Shown here: piece by piece, positions 18,812-28,723 of the stretch
How the letters are laid out: the number at the start of each line of letters is the position of its first letter
How positions within the stretch are numbered: position 1 is the first letter of the stretch
Source of the DNA: JAMQKA01 sp031569985
Lineage (GTDB): Bacteria; Bacteroidota; Rhodothermia; Balneolales; Balneolaceae
Direction of reading: 5' to 3'
Length of the DNA: 64,000 nucleotides
NCBI RefSeq assembly: GCF_031569985.1
Contig: NZ_JAMQKA010000004.1
Span: forward strand, 166,555 to 230,554
Translations under genes and position numbers: made by a program
The notes under the pieces: model-generated
Databases searched by the model: none
What the model was told of the DNA's origin: nothing
What the model saw: only the letters and a program-made list of their open reading frames with translations

Positions 18812-20941
18812 TTAATTCACTTCCTGCAGGCTCATCGTTTCCTGGATTACCCGCTCCTGTTTATCGTAAGGTACCTTGTCGTAGTGTGAAAACTCACGGG
18901 TATAACTGGCACTACCCTGCGTCATTGACTTCAGTCGCGTAGCATAATGATCCAGTTCTTCCAGCGGCACCAGGGCCTTTATCTTTTGGATAGAACCTTC
19001 GCCATCCATACCCTGGATCTGCCCACGCCGTGTGCTGAGATCACTCATCACATCACCCATATACTGGGCTGGAACGGTTATTTCAACGCTATAAATCGGT
19101 TCCATAAGCTGCGGCTTGGCCTTCATGAATCCATCTCTAAACGCCATCAGAGCAGCCGTTTTGAACGCAGCCTCATTAGAATCTACCGAGTGCATCGAAC
19201 CGTCATACACTGAAATGCGCAGATCCCGAACACGGCAATTGCTCATCGGCCCGTTTTCCATTTTCTCCATGATTCCTTTCAGGATAGCCGGCATAAAACG
19301 GTTGTCTATGACACCACCAACGATGCAATTCCTGAATATCAGCTTGCCACCCCACTCTAGATCAATATCCTGTACATCGCGAATTTTCAGATCATTGTGC
19401 TCCGGCATATTCTCCTGCAGTGGTTCCATCAGCATCGAAACCTCGGCGTACTGGCCCGCTCCACCCGACTGCTTTTTGTGTTTGTAATGCGTTCGGATAC
19501 TCGTAGTGATGGTCTCGCGGTATGGAATGCGTGGCTGGACAAACTCAAAATCAAGGTTATAGCGATTCTTCAGCTCATATTTTATTACGGCCAAGTGCTC
19601 CTCTCCCTGGCCATGCAAAATGACCTGGTTGAGCTCCTGGCTGTGCTCCACATCCAGTGATGGATCTTCATGCTGCAGCTGGTGTAACGCCGTACCAAGC
19701 TTGTCCTCTTCTCCCTGGGTCTTTAACTGAATCGCAGTACGAATCGTCGGTTTGGGAAACTCAATTGGCTCAATAGTGATATCGTTTCCCTTTTCATGAA
19801 GCGTCTCGTTCACCCCAATGTCTTTTAGGCGAACGGCTGCTGCAATGTCCCCGGTTTTAACCTCAGAGATATCAACTCGTTTTTCGCCGTTCGTCAGGTA
19901 GAGGTTCGACAGCCGAACCATATTACTGCTCGTACTGCTCACCAGGTCTAGGCCGGATTTTACCGCACCACCGTAGACTTTAAAGTAGATCAGGTCTCCC
20001 ACATGCGAGGCCGCACTGTCTTTGAAAGTAAACATAACCGGCCGACCTTCGGGATCGAGAGCAAACTCCTCCCCATCAACCGTGTTCGGTGGGTTAGCCT
20101 CCAACGGATTTGGAGCCACGTTGCCCAGAAATCCCATAACGCGACCAGTGCCCATATTCCGCTGAGCGCAGCAACAAAACAACGGGTACAGATCCTGGTT
20201 TAGCAGCGATTTCTGAAGTCCTTCCCGCATCTGGCTTTCGGTGAGCTCTCCCTGTTCAAAATAGAGATCCATCAGCGTTTCATCGTTCTCTGCCACTGCT
20301 TCTACAAGCTCGTTGTGCAACAGTTCCGCCTGCGATTTTTGGGAATCGGGGATCGGTAGTTTATCCGGCTTGCCCCCCTTCTCGGGGAATTCATACATCG
20401 TCATTTTCAATACATCAATGATGGCATGGAAATCTTCGCCCTCACTAAAAGGATACTGCACAACAACGACGCCACGTCCAAAACGCTCCTTGGCCATATC
20501 CACGGCCTTCTGAAAGTTGGATTGAGAAGAGTCCGGTTTGTTGACAATAAATAGAGAGGGAATGCGATACTTCTGTGTATATCGCCAAAGTGATTCGGTG
20601 CCCACCTCAACGCCATATTCACCATTCAGTGTAAAGATAGCGGTATCGGCCACCCGCAGTGCACCTACTACTTCTCCGGCATAGTCAGATGTACCCGGAG
20701 TATCGATCAGGTTAATTTTGTTTCCCCGCCAGTCCAGGTTTAAAAAAGAGGAAAAAACAGATTTTCCTTTTTCATGTTCAATTTCGTGGTAATCGGAGAT
20801 CGTATTTCGCTCCTGGACACTGCCGCGTCGGCTTATTGAACCCGACTCGAAGAGCATGGTTTCAGCAAGGGTGGTTTTCCCTGCGCCAGAATGACCCAAT
20901 AGCACGACATTGCGAATTCTTGATGGCTGATACACATTCAT
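18812..20941 (-). CDS. EF-G-like translational GTPase (FusA2-type paralogue)
   Basis: The 709-residue protein has the full EF-G domain order: G domain with P-loop GHSGAGKTT (about 16-24), DTPG and NKPD, then domains II to V. Two hallmarks of canonical EF-G are altered. The switch I RGIT is replaced by a KGKS segment, and the catalytic His after DTPG is Thr (DTPGTSDY). Such EF-G-like paralogues exist in many bacteria and may be weak or specialised in translocation. No rpsL/rpsG/tuf cluster is nearby, which argues that the main fusA is elsewhere. The stop lies 15 bp from a hairpin shared with the convergent gene. Confidence 0.88.
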   Translation of the reverse strand: MNVYQPSRIRNVVLLGHSGAGKTTLAETMLFESGSISRRGSVQERNTISDYHEIEHEKGKSVFSSFLNLDWRGNKINLIDTPGTSDYAGEVVGALRVADTAIFTLNGEYGVEVGTESLWRYTQKYRIPSLFIVNKPDSSQSNFQKAVDMAKERFGRGVVVVQYPFSEGEDFHAIIDVLKMTMYEFPEKGGKPDKLPIPDSQKSQAELLHNELVEAVAENDETLMDLYFEQGELTESQMREGLQKSLLNQDLYPLFCCCAQRNMGTGRVMGFLGNVAPNPLEANPPNTVDGEEFALDPEGRPVMFTFKDSAASHVGDLIYFKVYGGAVKSGLDLVSSTSSNMVRLSNLYLTNGEKRVDISEVKTGDIAAAVRLKDIGVNETLHEKGNDITIEPIEFPKPTIRTAIQLKTQGEEDKLGTALHQLQHEDPSLDVEHSQELNQVILHGQGEEHLAVIKYELKNRYNLDFEFVQPRIPYRETITTSIRTHYKHKKQSGGAGQYAEVSMLMEPLQENMPEHNDLKIRDVQDIDLEWGGKLIFRNCIVGGVIDNRFMPAILKGIMEKMENGPMSNCRVRDLRISVYDGSMHSVDSNEAAFKTAALMAFRDGFMKAKPQLMEPIYSVEITVPAQYMGDVMSDLSTRRGQIQGMDGEGSIQKIKALVPLEELDHYATRLKSMTQGSASYTREFSHYDKVPYDKQERVIQETMSLQEVN

Positions 20942-21157
20942 AGCTACCTCCTTTTTTGATAGGCTAGAGATTCGGCGGCAGCCAGGCGACTACTAATTCC
21001 CTTTTCCGAAGACGAAGTTCTGACTTCCGCCAGATAAGTGGTTTTAGATAAGTAATGCAAAAAAAGGAATGAAGCCAAAAAATTATTCACATATTGAGGG
21101 CAATATTACAAATAACAAATATCAATTTTCAATTACGTGAGGTTGATTGAAGCTTGC

Positions 21158-21165
21158 TATTTTTG
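21158..21165 (+). promoter_or_regulatory. Bacteroidota-type -7 element upstream of asparaginase
   Basis: The octamer TATTTTTG fits the Bacteroidota sigma consensus TAnnTTTG and lies 33 bp before the asparaginase start. I do not see a clear TTTG -33 box at the usual spacing, so this is tentative. Confidence 0.35.
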
Positions 21166-21197
21166 AGTCCCCTGACGAACCTGAAAACAGATAGTTT

Positions 21198-22202
21198 ATG
21201 AAACGCATTCTACTTATTCAGACCGGTGGTACCATTGCGATGGATCTTGGAAAGGGTAATCAGCCGGAATTGGATCCAGAGAAATGGTCGGAAACGATCT
21301 ACCGTGAAATCCCAGAGCTTTCTGAAATTGCCGAACTGCATATCGAGCGGCTCTTTTTTGAAGACAGCTCAGATATTAATGGCCAACACTGGACCCAGCT
21401 GATCAAATTTATCAGGGAAAAGTCGCCCCGGTACGATGGTTTTGTAATTCTACACGGGACCGATACGATGGCCTATACCGCCTCTGCCCTCTCCTTTGGG
21501 CTCCAGAACCTTGACAAACCGGTCATCCTGACGGGCAGCCAAGTGCCGATGAGCAGCCTCCGCAGCGACGCCCGCCGCAACCTGGTCAACACCATAGAAA
21601 TGGCCACCTTTCCGCTGTTCGAGGTGGCGATCTGTTTTAATGACTTTGTGTACCGCGGCAACCGATCCACGAAGATGAGCATCGGTGATTTTGATGCTTT
21701 TGCGTCGCCAAACTTTCCGGCCCTTGCCGAAATTGGCCTTCATATTGAATTCAACAAACAGGTTCCGCGACCAACAAACCAGTTGAAAGCATTCCCCCGT
21801 TTCAGCGATCGGATTTTTTTGTTGAAATTGTTCCCAAACTTGCCTCCAAATTTCCTTGAGCAGCTTGACTTGTCTGAACTCGATGCAATCATCATTGAGG
21901 CGTTCGGAAGTGGTAACTTCCCGATGCATGGGGAAAAATCGGTACTCCCATTCCTGGAACGATCTATTGCACAGGATTTAATCGTTATAATAACTTCACA
22001 AGCCCCCTACGATGCCGTGGACCTTACCAAGTATGAAAGCGGCAGAAATGCGATGGACCTCGGTGCGCTGAGTGCCAGGGACATGACCAGCGAAGCAACC
22101 CTGACTAAAATGATGCATCTGCTGGCCAATTACGAACAACCTAGCCGAATCAAGGATATTTTCCAACAAAATATAGCCGGAGAGATTACAGCCGGTAACT
22201 GA
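21198..22202 (+). CDS. ansA: Type I L-asparaginase
   Basis: The enzyme hydrolyses L-asparagine to aspartate and ammonia. The 334-residue length suits the family. Both active-site signatures are present: TGGTIAM at residues 9-15 with the nucleophilic Thr, and HGTDTMAY near residues 85-92. There is no signal peptide, so it is probably the cytoplasmic, lower-affinity type. The gene is followed 149 bp later by the PolB-type exonuclease gene on the same strand. Confidence 0.94.
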   Translation: MKRILLIQTGGTIAMDLGKGNQPELDPEKWSETIYREIPELSEIAELHIERLFFEDSSDINGQHWTQLIKFIREKSPRYDGFVILHGTDTMAYTASALSFGLQNLDKPVILTGSQVPMSSLRSDARRNLVNTIEMATFPLFEVAICFNDFVYRGNRSTKMSIGDFDAFASPNFPALAEIGLHIEFNKQVPRPTNQLKAFPRFSDRIFLLKLFPNLPPNFLEQLDLSELDAIIIEAFGSGNFPMHGEKSVLPFLERSIAQDLIVIITSQAPYDAVDLTKYESGRNAMDLGALSARDMTSEATLTKMMHLLANYEQPSRIKDIFQQNIAGEITAGN

Positions 22203-22351
22203 CAAGTGTCCGGCTGGTTTTGTTTTTGGATGATTGGCGCCATAGTCTGATATTGGAACACACGAAAACCGGAAGACATAAAACCAATGATCAGCAACTG
22301 GGTTTCCTCGGAAGGATCTGCTGTAGCCTAAACTAAACCACATTTTTAACC

Positions 22352-23062
22352 ATGTTTTTTGTATTTGATGTAGAGACCATCCCCGATTTTGAATTTGTTC
22401 GTTCTGTGCTTGAAGAACCCGAGGATGACGACGATGCCATGTTATTACAGGCGGGGGAAGAATTGGCTCGTAATCAATCGGGATTCTTGCCTCCCATGTA
22501 TCACAAAATGATCTCTTGGGTGGGACTCTGGATCGAAAACAATGGCGTTCCCAAACAAAAAGTGTCTTGGAACGGTACTGATGAGGAGGAGGGTTTAAAA
22601 TCCCTCTTCGATTCCCTCTCTACGTACAAGGATTTCGGGCTGATCCACCATAACGGCCGTGGATTTGATCTGCCCCTGTTGACTTATCGCGCCATGAAGC
22701 ACGGCCTGCAGATGCCCCACCGGCTAAACCACCGCGACATCAAGTACCGATACAGCAATTCAAATGTAGATCTGCTTGATGAGTTCAGCAACTACGGGGC
22801 CAGCTCCTGGCCAAAACTCAAGCACCTTGGCTATCTTATCGGCATTCCGTTTAAACAGACCGGCGAAGGCAACGAGGTGCTGGATATGTTCAACCGGGGC
22901 GAACTGAAAGAAATTGAGCACTATTGTTATGAAGACGTCATGGCGACCTACATCGTTTGGCTACACCTGAAATTTACTGTTGGTGACATCAGCAAAGAGC
23001 TGTTTGACAACCTGCAGGAACGCGCTATGAACAAACTGAAGGAGATTCAGACCGAAGAGTAA
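22352..23062 (+). CDS. PolB-like 3'-5' exonuclease domain protein (DNA_pol_B_exo2 type)
   Basis: This is a 236-residue stand-alone DEDDy-type exonuclease. Exo I is DVETIPD at residues 6-12 with Asp6 and Glu8. Exo II is within HHNGRGFDLPLLTYRA. Exo III has the Y-x3-D pattern YCYEDV near residues 190-195. The family resembles the proofreading domain of B-family polymerases but lacks a polymerase domain; its substrate is not established. A terminator hairpin follows 8 bp after the stop. Confidence 0.9.
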   Translation: MFFVFDVETIPDFEFVRSVLEEPEDDDDAMLLQAGEELARNQSGFLPPMYHKMISWVGLWIENNGVPKQKVSWNGTDEEEGLKSLFDSLSTYKDFGLIHHNGRGFDLPLLTYRAMKHGLQMPHRLNHRDIKYRYSNSNVDLLDEFSNYGASSWPKLKHLGYLIGIPFKQTGEGNEVLDMFNRGELKEIEHYCYEDVMATYIVWLHLKFTVGDISKELFDNLQERAMNKLKEIQTEE

Positions 23063-23070
23063 AAATACCA

Positions 23071-23094
23071 ATGCCGGGCTTTAACACCCGGCAT
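23071..23094. terminator. Intrinsic terminator after the exonuclease gene
   Basis: A perfect 8-bp stem (ATGCCGGG / CCCGGCAT) with an 8-nt loop, followed by TTGATAAG. It lies between convergent genes and may serve both. Confidence 0.7.
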
Positions 23095-23137
23095 TTGATA
23101 AGTGTGACCCTTGGTTTATTATAGGCCGGGGTCCACT

Positions 23138-24436
23138 TTAAATTTTTGTCCCGTCAGGAATGACCGCTTCTTTGGGGATAATGACAATTCCATCCACCAC
23201 GTGATAGTTGCCGTAATCACCATCGTCGAGGTGATCGCCGCCTGCAATACGAACATCATTACCAATATGGACATTTTTGTCAATAATGGCATTGCTGATA
23301 AAGCAGCGCTGCCCAATGGCCATCGGTGGATGTTCGGGTGTGCCCTCTTCGATCTCCTCTTGGGATTGGAAAATATCATTCCCCATAATAATGGAATGTT
23401 CAATACTGGTACCCCGCCCAATCCTCGAGCGAATACCAATAACTGAACGCTCTATCCGGCTTGCTTCAATAATGCATCCTTCTGCAAGTACAGAATGGTC
23501 AAAAGTGGTACCCGACAGTTTGGAGGCAGGAAGCATTCGGGCGCGGGTGTAGATAAAATCTTCGTTGTCGAAAAAATTGAATTGGGGTAGTTCGGAAGTC
23601 AGCTCAAGATTGGCCTCAAAAAATGATTTGATGGTCCCGATATCGGTCCAGTAACCATCAAATTCATAGCTTCTCACATTGAGATCGCTATTAATTGCTT
23701 TGGGGATAATCTCTTTTCCAAAATCAGTGGCGTCCGGCATACCTTCAAAAAGTTCGCGCAATGCTTCCTTTTTAAAGATGTATATCCCCATTGACGCCAA
23801 ATAATGGCGCCCCTCATTTGCAAACTTTTCCGGCATATTGGATTGCCATTTTTCCAGCTCTTCCATCTTTGGCTTTTCGACAAAGTTGGCAATCTCTTTC
23901 TCTTCGTCTGTCTTCATAATGCCAAAACCGGTGGCATCTTCAGCCCTCACCGGGATGGTACCGACTGTAAGATCAGCATCAGTTTCGTCATGCTGCCTGA
24001 GCATCCGGCTGTAATCCATCTGGTAGAGCTGATCGCCGGAAAGGATCAACACGTGGTCATGCCGATGATTTTCCATATGGTGCAGTGACTGACGGACAGC
24101 ATCGGCCGTGCCCTGGTACCAGTTTTTGCTTTCGGGGGTTTGTTCCGCAGCCAAAATATCGACAAAGCCGCTGCTGAAGACATCAAAATTGTAGGTATTC
24201 TTAATATGGCGGTTTAGCGATGCGGAGTTGAACTGTGTCAAAACATAAATCCGGCGCATCCCGGAATTCAGACAGTTGGAAATAGGTATATCCACCAACC
24301 GGTACTTCCCAGCAATAGGGACTGCTGGTTTGGATCTCATTTTGGTAAGCGGATAGAGCCGGGTTCCCTGTCCCCCACCAAGAATTACTGAAATTACCGG
24401 ACGATGCTTATTAAACTTGCTATATGTTCTAGTCAT
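23138..24436 (-). CDS. glgC: Glucose-1-phosphate adenylyltransferase (ADP-glucose pyrophosphorylase)
   Basis: GlgC makes ADP-glucose, the donor for glycogen synthesis. The 432-residue protein has the nucleotidyltransferase signature LGGGQGTRLYPLT near the N terminus, the substrate region SGDQLYQMDYSRM, and a C-terminal left-handed beta-helix of hexapeptide character (VLAEGCIIEASRIERSVIG). The start overlaps the end of glgA by 8 bp, so the two are translationally coupled. No branching or debranching enzyme is nearby. Confidence 0.96.
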   Translation of the reverse strand: MTRTYSKFNKHRPVISVILGGGQGTRLYPLTKMRSKPAVPIAGKYRLVDIPISNCLNSGMRRIYVLTQFNSASLNRHIKNTYNFDVFSSGFVDILAAEQTPESKNWYQGTADAVRQSLHHMENHRHDHVLILSGDQLYQMDYSRMLRQHDETDADLTVGTIPVRAEDATGFGIMKTDEEKEIANFVEKPKMEELEKWQSNMPEKFANEGRHYLASMGIYIFKKEALRELFEGMPDATDFGKEIIPKAINSDLNVRSYEFDGYWTDIGTIKSFFEANLELTSELPQFNFFDNEDFIYTRARMLPASKLSGTTFDHSVLAEGCIIEASRIERSVIGIRSRIGRGTSIEHSIIMGNDIFQSQEEIEEGTPEHPPMAIGQRCFISNAIIDKNVHIGNDVRIAGGDHLDDGDYGNYHVVDGIVIIPKEAVIPDGTKI

Positions 24437-25865
24437 TGATCAGCTCCCTGTAAAGTTCAAGATATTTGTTTGCCGAAGTTTTCCATGAGAAATCTAACCT
24501 CATAATGGTCTTTCTGACCGAATTCATTCCTTTAGAGTCCTCATAAAGCGACAGACTGCGCTGTATTGCATCAGCCGCCGCGTGGTGTGTAAAGTCATAA
24601 AATGTAATTCCGTATCCATCTTCCTCCCCAATATCTTTTACAGTGTCTTTTAGTCCGCCCACTTTCCTGACAATCGGAACAGTGCCATACCGCATCGAAT
24701 ACATTTGGTTCAGGCCGCAAGGTTCCACCCGAGATGGCATGATAATGAAATCGCTGGCAGCATAGATAAGATGTGCCAACGATTCATTGTAATCCAGTGC
24801 AGCATCAAAGAAGCCAACGAAACGGCTGTTCATCTGCCGAAAACGTTCATGGAGACCACGGTCACCGGTACCCAGCAGCATAAAGTTAACGCTTTGCTCA
24901 CTGCCCAGGAAGTGGCTGAAGAGATCGGGCAGCAGGTCGGCGCCCTTTTCTCTTGCCAAGCGACCGATGTATGAAATAAGCGGATACTCCGGGTTTAAGT
25001 CAAATTGATCACAAAGAGCTTCCTTATTTTCCAACTTGCTCTTCCGGTGCGTTTTCAATGTGTAATTCTTTTCCAGGTAGGGATCGGTTTTGGGATTCCA
25101 CACCTCTGTATCAATACCGTTCAGTATCCCCACCGACTTGTGCCGCTCGGCATGATAGAGCAGGCTGAGGTCACCGTTTTGGCTCAGTTCTTCCATGTAA
25201 CTCGGTGACACAGTGGTTATTTTCCAGCAGCATTTGATACCTGCAGCCAGGCAGTTGAATTTGCCATCCCAGTCCAACAGGCCTACCTCGGACAGGTTAA
25301 AAGAGGGCAGCAGTGAGTAAACCTCGCGGTCATACTCGCCTTGGTATTCCGCGTTGTGCACTGTCAGAACGGTGGGAATATTCTCCATTCCACGGTACCG
25401 GTAGCAACGCGTGATGATAAAGGGAACCAGCGCTGTGTGGTGATCATGACAATGCAGCAGATCCGGATCTTCTTCACTGTAGTGAAGCCAGTCTAACGAT
25501 GCCAGCTGAAAGCTGAGATAGCGTTCGAGTTCGTCCCAGTAACCGTGCCCGCTGTACGGATCAATATAAATGCCCGGGCGATCAAAACGTTCAGGGATAT
25601 CCACTAAATACAGGGGGAAACCAAGGCTGTCCTCCTTTTCCCGCTGTATTTTATAATGAAACTGTCCCTCTCCCAGCGGCGTATCACCCTCAAAAATCGT
25701 CTCAAATTCGTGTTCCTGCACCCACTCAGTGGCATACTTCGGCATGACAACCTTCGCATCCACATCATTATTTCTCATATACTTTGGAAGCGATCCGACA
25801 ACATCCGCCAAACCACCGGCCTTGGCAACCGGGTAACACTCTGCGCTTAAATGGATAATATTCAT
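24429..25865 (-). CDS. glgA: Glycogen synthase (ADP-glucose type, GT5)
   Basis: The enzyme elongates alpha-1,4-glucan from ADP-glucose. The 478-residue length is normal. The N-terminal donor-binding motif KAGGLADVVGSLPK is clear, and the GT-B C-terminal motifs are present (YIGRLAREKGADLL and SRVEPCGLNQMYSMRYG). It is the first gene of the glgA-glgC pair, with its promoter in the 154-bp gap shared with the divergent ABC transporter operon. Confidence 0.97.
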   Translation of the reverse strand: MNIIHLSAECYPVAKAGGLADVVGSLPKYMRNNDVDAKVVMPKYATEWVQEHEFETIFEGDTPLGEGQFHYKIQREKEDSLGFPLYLVDIPERFDRPGIYIDPYSGHGYWDELERYLSFQLASLDWLHYSEEDPDLLHCHDHHTALVPFIITRCYRYRGMENIPTVLTVHNAEYQGEYDREVYSLLPSFNLSEVGLLDWDGKFNCLAAGIKCCWKITTVSPSYMEELSQNGDLSLLYHAERHKSVGILNGIDTEVWNPKTDPYLEKNYTLKTHRKSKLENKEALCDQFDLNPEYPLISYIGRLAREKGADLLPDLFSHFLGSEQSVNFMLLGTGDRGLHERFRQMNSRFVGFFDAALDYNESLAHLIYAASDFIIMPSRVEPCGLNQMYSMRYGTVPIVRKVGGLKDTVKDIGEEDGYGITFYDFTHHAAADAIQRSLSLYEDSKGMNSVRKTIMRLDFSWKTSANKYLELYRELIND

Positions 25866-26019
25866 ATCAGGTATCCCGAAATAAAAATTACTTTTATAAT
25901 TTTAAGTTATACCCATCCTCGGATACCAAGTAAGAAAATCTTTAAATGGCAGTCAAAATCTTTCTTATAATCTTTCAGACTATTATGTTCACGCTTGAAT
26001 TGATAAAAAAATTTGAGAG

Positions 26020-26940
26020 ATGGCAATAATAAATCTGCAAGAGGTAAATAAATCATTCGGGAAAACAGAAGCCGTAAAAAACGTTTCGTTCGAAGTTCAC
26101 AAAGGACGCATTTTTGGACTTCTCGGTCCTAATGGTGCGGGAAAAACGACCTGTATTCGCATGATCAATCACATCCTGATTCCCGACAGTGGCACCATTA
26201 CTATCAATGGACAAAAAGTTAGCCCGGAAACCCAGAAAATGATCGGTTATATGCCTGAAGAGCGTGGTCTATACAAAAAAATGAAGGTGGGTGAACAGCT
26301 GCTATACCTGGCCCAACTCAAAGGTCTGACCAGGGCTGAGGCCAAGAAAGCGGTAAACTACTGGCTGCAGCGCTTTGAAGCTGCCGACTGGTATAACAAA
26401 GAGATCGGCGAGCTTTCCAAAGGGATGTCACAAAAAATTCAGTTTATCGCCACGGTGGCTCACGATCCCGATATCTATATTTTTGATGAGCCGTTTAGCG
26501 GGCTGGATCCCATCAACAGCGAGATGCTGAAAGAGATCGTCATTGAGCTCCGAGACAAGGGCAAAACGGTCCTTTTTTCCACACACCGCATGGAGCAGGT
26601 GGAGCAGATGTGCGACGAAATCTGTCTTTTCAACAACGGTCGTGCGGTACTCAAAGGCGATCTACGTGAAATCAAGTCCTCGTTTGGAAAGAATACGGTG
26701 AATATAGAATTCCAGGGAGATCCCTCCTTTCTCGATTCCCTCGAAGATGTTCGCATCAACAATCGCTCAACAAACTTTGCTGAGATCAGGATACTGAATG
26801 GACAAGGTATGCAGGGCATATTGGAAACAGCCATGAAACACGCTGAGATCTACAAATTTGAGCGCGTAGAGCCTTCACTTAACGAAATCTTTATTTCAAC
26901 CGTCGGAGAAGACAATATAAACCCGAAGGATCTAAACTAG
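26020..26940 (+). CDS. ABC transporter ATP-binding protein, NatA-like
   Basis: The 306-residue cytoplasmic ATPase has Walker A GPNGAGKTT at residues 36-44, signature LSKGMSQK and Walker B IYIFDEPFSGLDP. The C terminus carries the DUF4162-like extension ending EPSLNEIFIS, typical of NatA-type exporters. Its stop is 2 bp before the permease start, so the two form an exporter operon. The substrate is unknown; homologues export Na+ or act in resistance. Confidence 0.93.
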   Translation: MAIINLQEVNKSFGKTEAVKNVSFEVHKGRIFGLLGPNGAGKTTCIRMINHILIPDSGTITINGQKVSPETQKMIGYMPEERGLYKKMKVGEQLLYLAQLKGLTRAEAKKAVNYWLQRFEAADWYNKEIGELSKGMSQKIQFIATVAHDPDIYIFDEPFSGLDPINSEMLKEIVIELRDKGKTVLFSTHRMEQVEQMCDEICLFNNGRAVLKGDLREIKSSFGKNTVNIEFQGDPSFLDSLEDVRINNRSTNFAEIRILNGQGMQGILETAMKHAEIYKFERVEPSLNEIFISTVGEDNINPKDLN

Positions 26941-26942
26941 TC

Positions 26943-28235
26943 ATGAATATTCGTCAAATTTTACTGGTATTGAAACGGGAATACCTTACCCGGGTCAAGA
27001 GCAAAGCTTTTATCCTCACTACCATTCTCATTCCACTGGGGATGGCCGCTTTTATCGGCATCATGGTGGCAATCACTGTTTGGGATAGTGAACCGGAGCA
27101 TACCATTGCCATCGTAGATCAAACCGGTGCCCTGTATCCCCGGCTGGTCCAGCTGGATGAAAACAGGTATGACAATGCGTCTTCTGTCCCTGTTGATACG
27201 CTGCGTTCACAGGTCATGCGCGAACAGCTCGACGGGTATATCGTTTTCAAGGAAGAAAATATTGAATCCGACAAAAATGCGGAGCTCGTTTATGGTGGAA
27301 GCGGAGGCTTTCAACTTTTGAATAGTCTACGCGATGACGTTCGGGAAGTAATCCGACAAGAACGGCTGGAACGGGCCAATGTATCGGAAGAAGTGAAAAA
27401 GATTTACGAGAGTCGGCCGGGACTCGAAAGTCGGCGGCTGACCGAAGAAGGCAAAGAAACCGATGACAACATCGGAATGCTGACCGGACTGGGCATGGCG
27501 ATGGGTATCCTGATCTTCGGTATTGTGACAGGCTATGGCGGTCTGCTGACACGCAGTGTGATAGAGGAAAAAACTAGCCGGATCATTGAAATTGTGACTT
27601 CTTCCGTAAAACCGATAGAACTGTTGTGTGGTAAAATTATCGGTGTTGGGGCCCTGGCTGTTACACAGGTTGCTATTTGGATTGCCGCTGGATTCGGTTT
27701 AACCACGGTAGCGAGCCCGGTTGCCGCCATGTTTATGCAGTCTCAGTCAGAAAGTATGAAAGCGGCTGGCGAAGCGTCCGGGGCAGTCGATTCAGCGCTT
27801 TTTGAGATACCAGCGATAGCCCCTTCCCTCATTGTTCTGTTCTTTGTCTTCCTCATTTTCGGATTCCTGATTTACAGCACCATGTTTGCCGCCATCGGTT
27901 CAGCAGCCGACTCAGAGACCGACACCCAGCAGTTCATGTTTCCAGTGATGGTGCCTATTTTTATCGCGTATCTGCTGTTATTCAGAATCATGGAAGCGCC
28001 CGATACTAGCATGGCGGTGATCAGCTCGCTGATCCCTTTCTTTTCACCGATACTGATGGTTACGCGTGTTGCCATCACCGATGTCCCTATTTGGCAAACC
28101 GCTCTCTCAATTGTCCTGATGGCCGGGACCTTCTGGGGTATGCTGTGGCTGAGCGCTAAAATTTACAGCGTGGGTATATTGAATTATGGAAAGAGTGCCA
28201 GCTTTAAAGAGTTGGTGAAGTGGATTCGACAATGA
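26943..28235 (+). CDS. ABC-2 type permease, NatB-like
   Basis: The 430-residue permease has an N-terminal transmembrane helix after RVKSKAFILTTILIP, a large extracytoplasmic domain (about 50-180), then five hydrophobic helices. This is the ABC-2 topology of NatB/YhaP-type proteins. The segment RSVIEEKTSRIIEIVTSSVK is the conserved coupling region of this family. It pairs with the ATPase gene directly upstream. Confidence 0.92.
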   Translation: MNIRQILLVLKREYLTRVKSKAFILTTILIPLGMAAFIGIMVAITVWDSEPEHTIAIVDQTGALYPRLVQLDENRYDNASSVPVDTLRSQVMREQLDGYIVFKEENIESDKNAELVYGGSGGFQLLNSLRDDVREVIRQERLERANVSEEVKKIYESRPGLESRRLTEEGKETDDNIGMLTGLGMAMGILIFGIVTGYGGLLTRSVIEEKTSRIIEIVTSSVKPIELLCGKIIGVGALAVTQVAIWIAAGFGLTTVASPVAAMFMQSQSESMKAAGEASGAVDSALFEIPAIAPSLIVLFFVFLIFGFLIYSTMFAAIGSAADSETDTQQFMFPVMVPIFIAYLLLFRIMEAPDTSMAVISSLIPFFSPILMVTRVAITDVPIWQTALSIVLMAGTFWGMLWLSAKIYSVGILNYGKSASFKELVKWIRQ

Positions 28236-28418
28236 TCACAGTTGAAATGAGGTACTTTAAAACTGTAGATCTTTTAAAACTATGCTAATAGGATACATTT
28301 GAAGTTTATGACCATTTGATTTCATCTCTTTCATTGGATATTCATTTTACCCCGTAGTCAAGGGAAGCATATTAGACCTTTTATTAAGATGAAATTAATT
28401 CAAAAGGAGAATGCTAGT

Positions 28419-28681
28419 ATGAAACGATCAACTATTTACATCAATACTCTAGTCCTTTTTCTCTCCCTATCACTCTTGATACCGCGACCAATCTTGAAGA
28501 GAACAAGCAAATAAGAGTAGAGCATGTCAAGTCTGAATCTTATACAGGGATAAAGGCAATTAAAAAATCCATTGAGTTTTTTGAAAAAGGGATATAACAA
28601 CATCCTGAGTTGGAACCAGAAATGACCATGGAAATAGATTCAAAAAAACATGAATCTTTGAAAAATATGGGAGGGTTTTAA
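28419..28681 (+). pseudogene. Decayed small exported-protein gene
   Basis: After a Shine-Dalgarno-like AAAGGAG, an ATG at 28419 opens a signal-peptide-like frame (MKRSTIYINTLVLFLSLSLL) that stops after 31 codons. A second frame carries on immediately with a plausible charged sequence (TATNLEENKQIRVEHVKSES), is cut by an in-frame TAA after FEKGI, and continues in the same frame to a TAA at 28679-28681 (HPELEPEMTMEIDSKK...GGF). One frameshift and one internal stop thus separate a signal peptide from its mature part. The family is unknown. Real loss and assembly error cannot be told apart from sequence alone. Confidence 0.55.
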
Positions 28682-28693
28682 CATAACCCTCCC
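28669..28693 (+). terminator. Hairpin at the end of the decayed gene
   Basis: A perfect 9-bp stem (GGGAGGGTT / AACCCTCCC) with a 7-nt loop overlaps the last codons of the decayed gene. The tail TAATCTGTAT is only weakly T-rich. Confidence 0.55.
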
Positions 28694-28723
28694 TAATCTG
28701 TATACAGAAAAAGTGACAGTATT

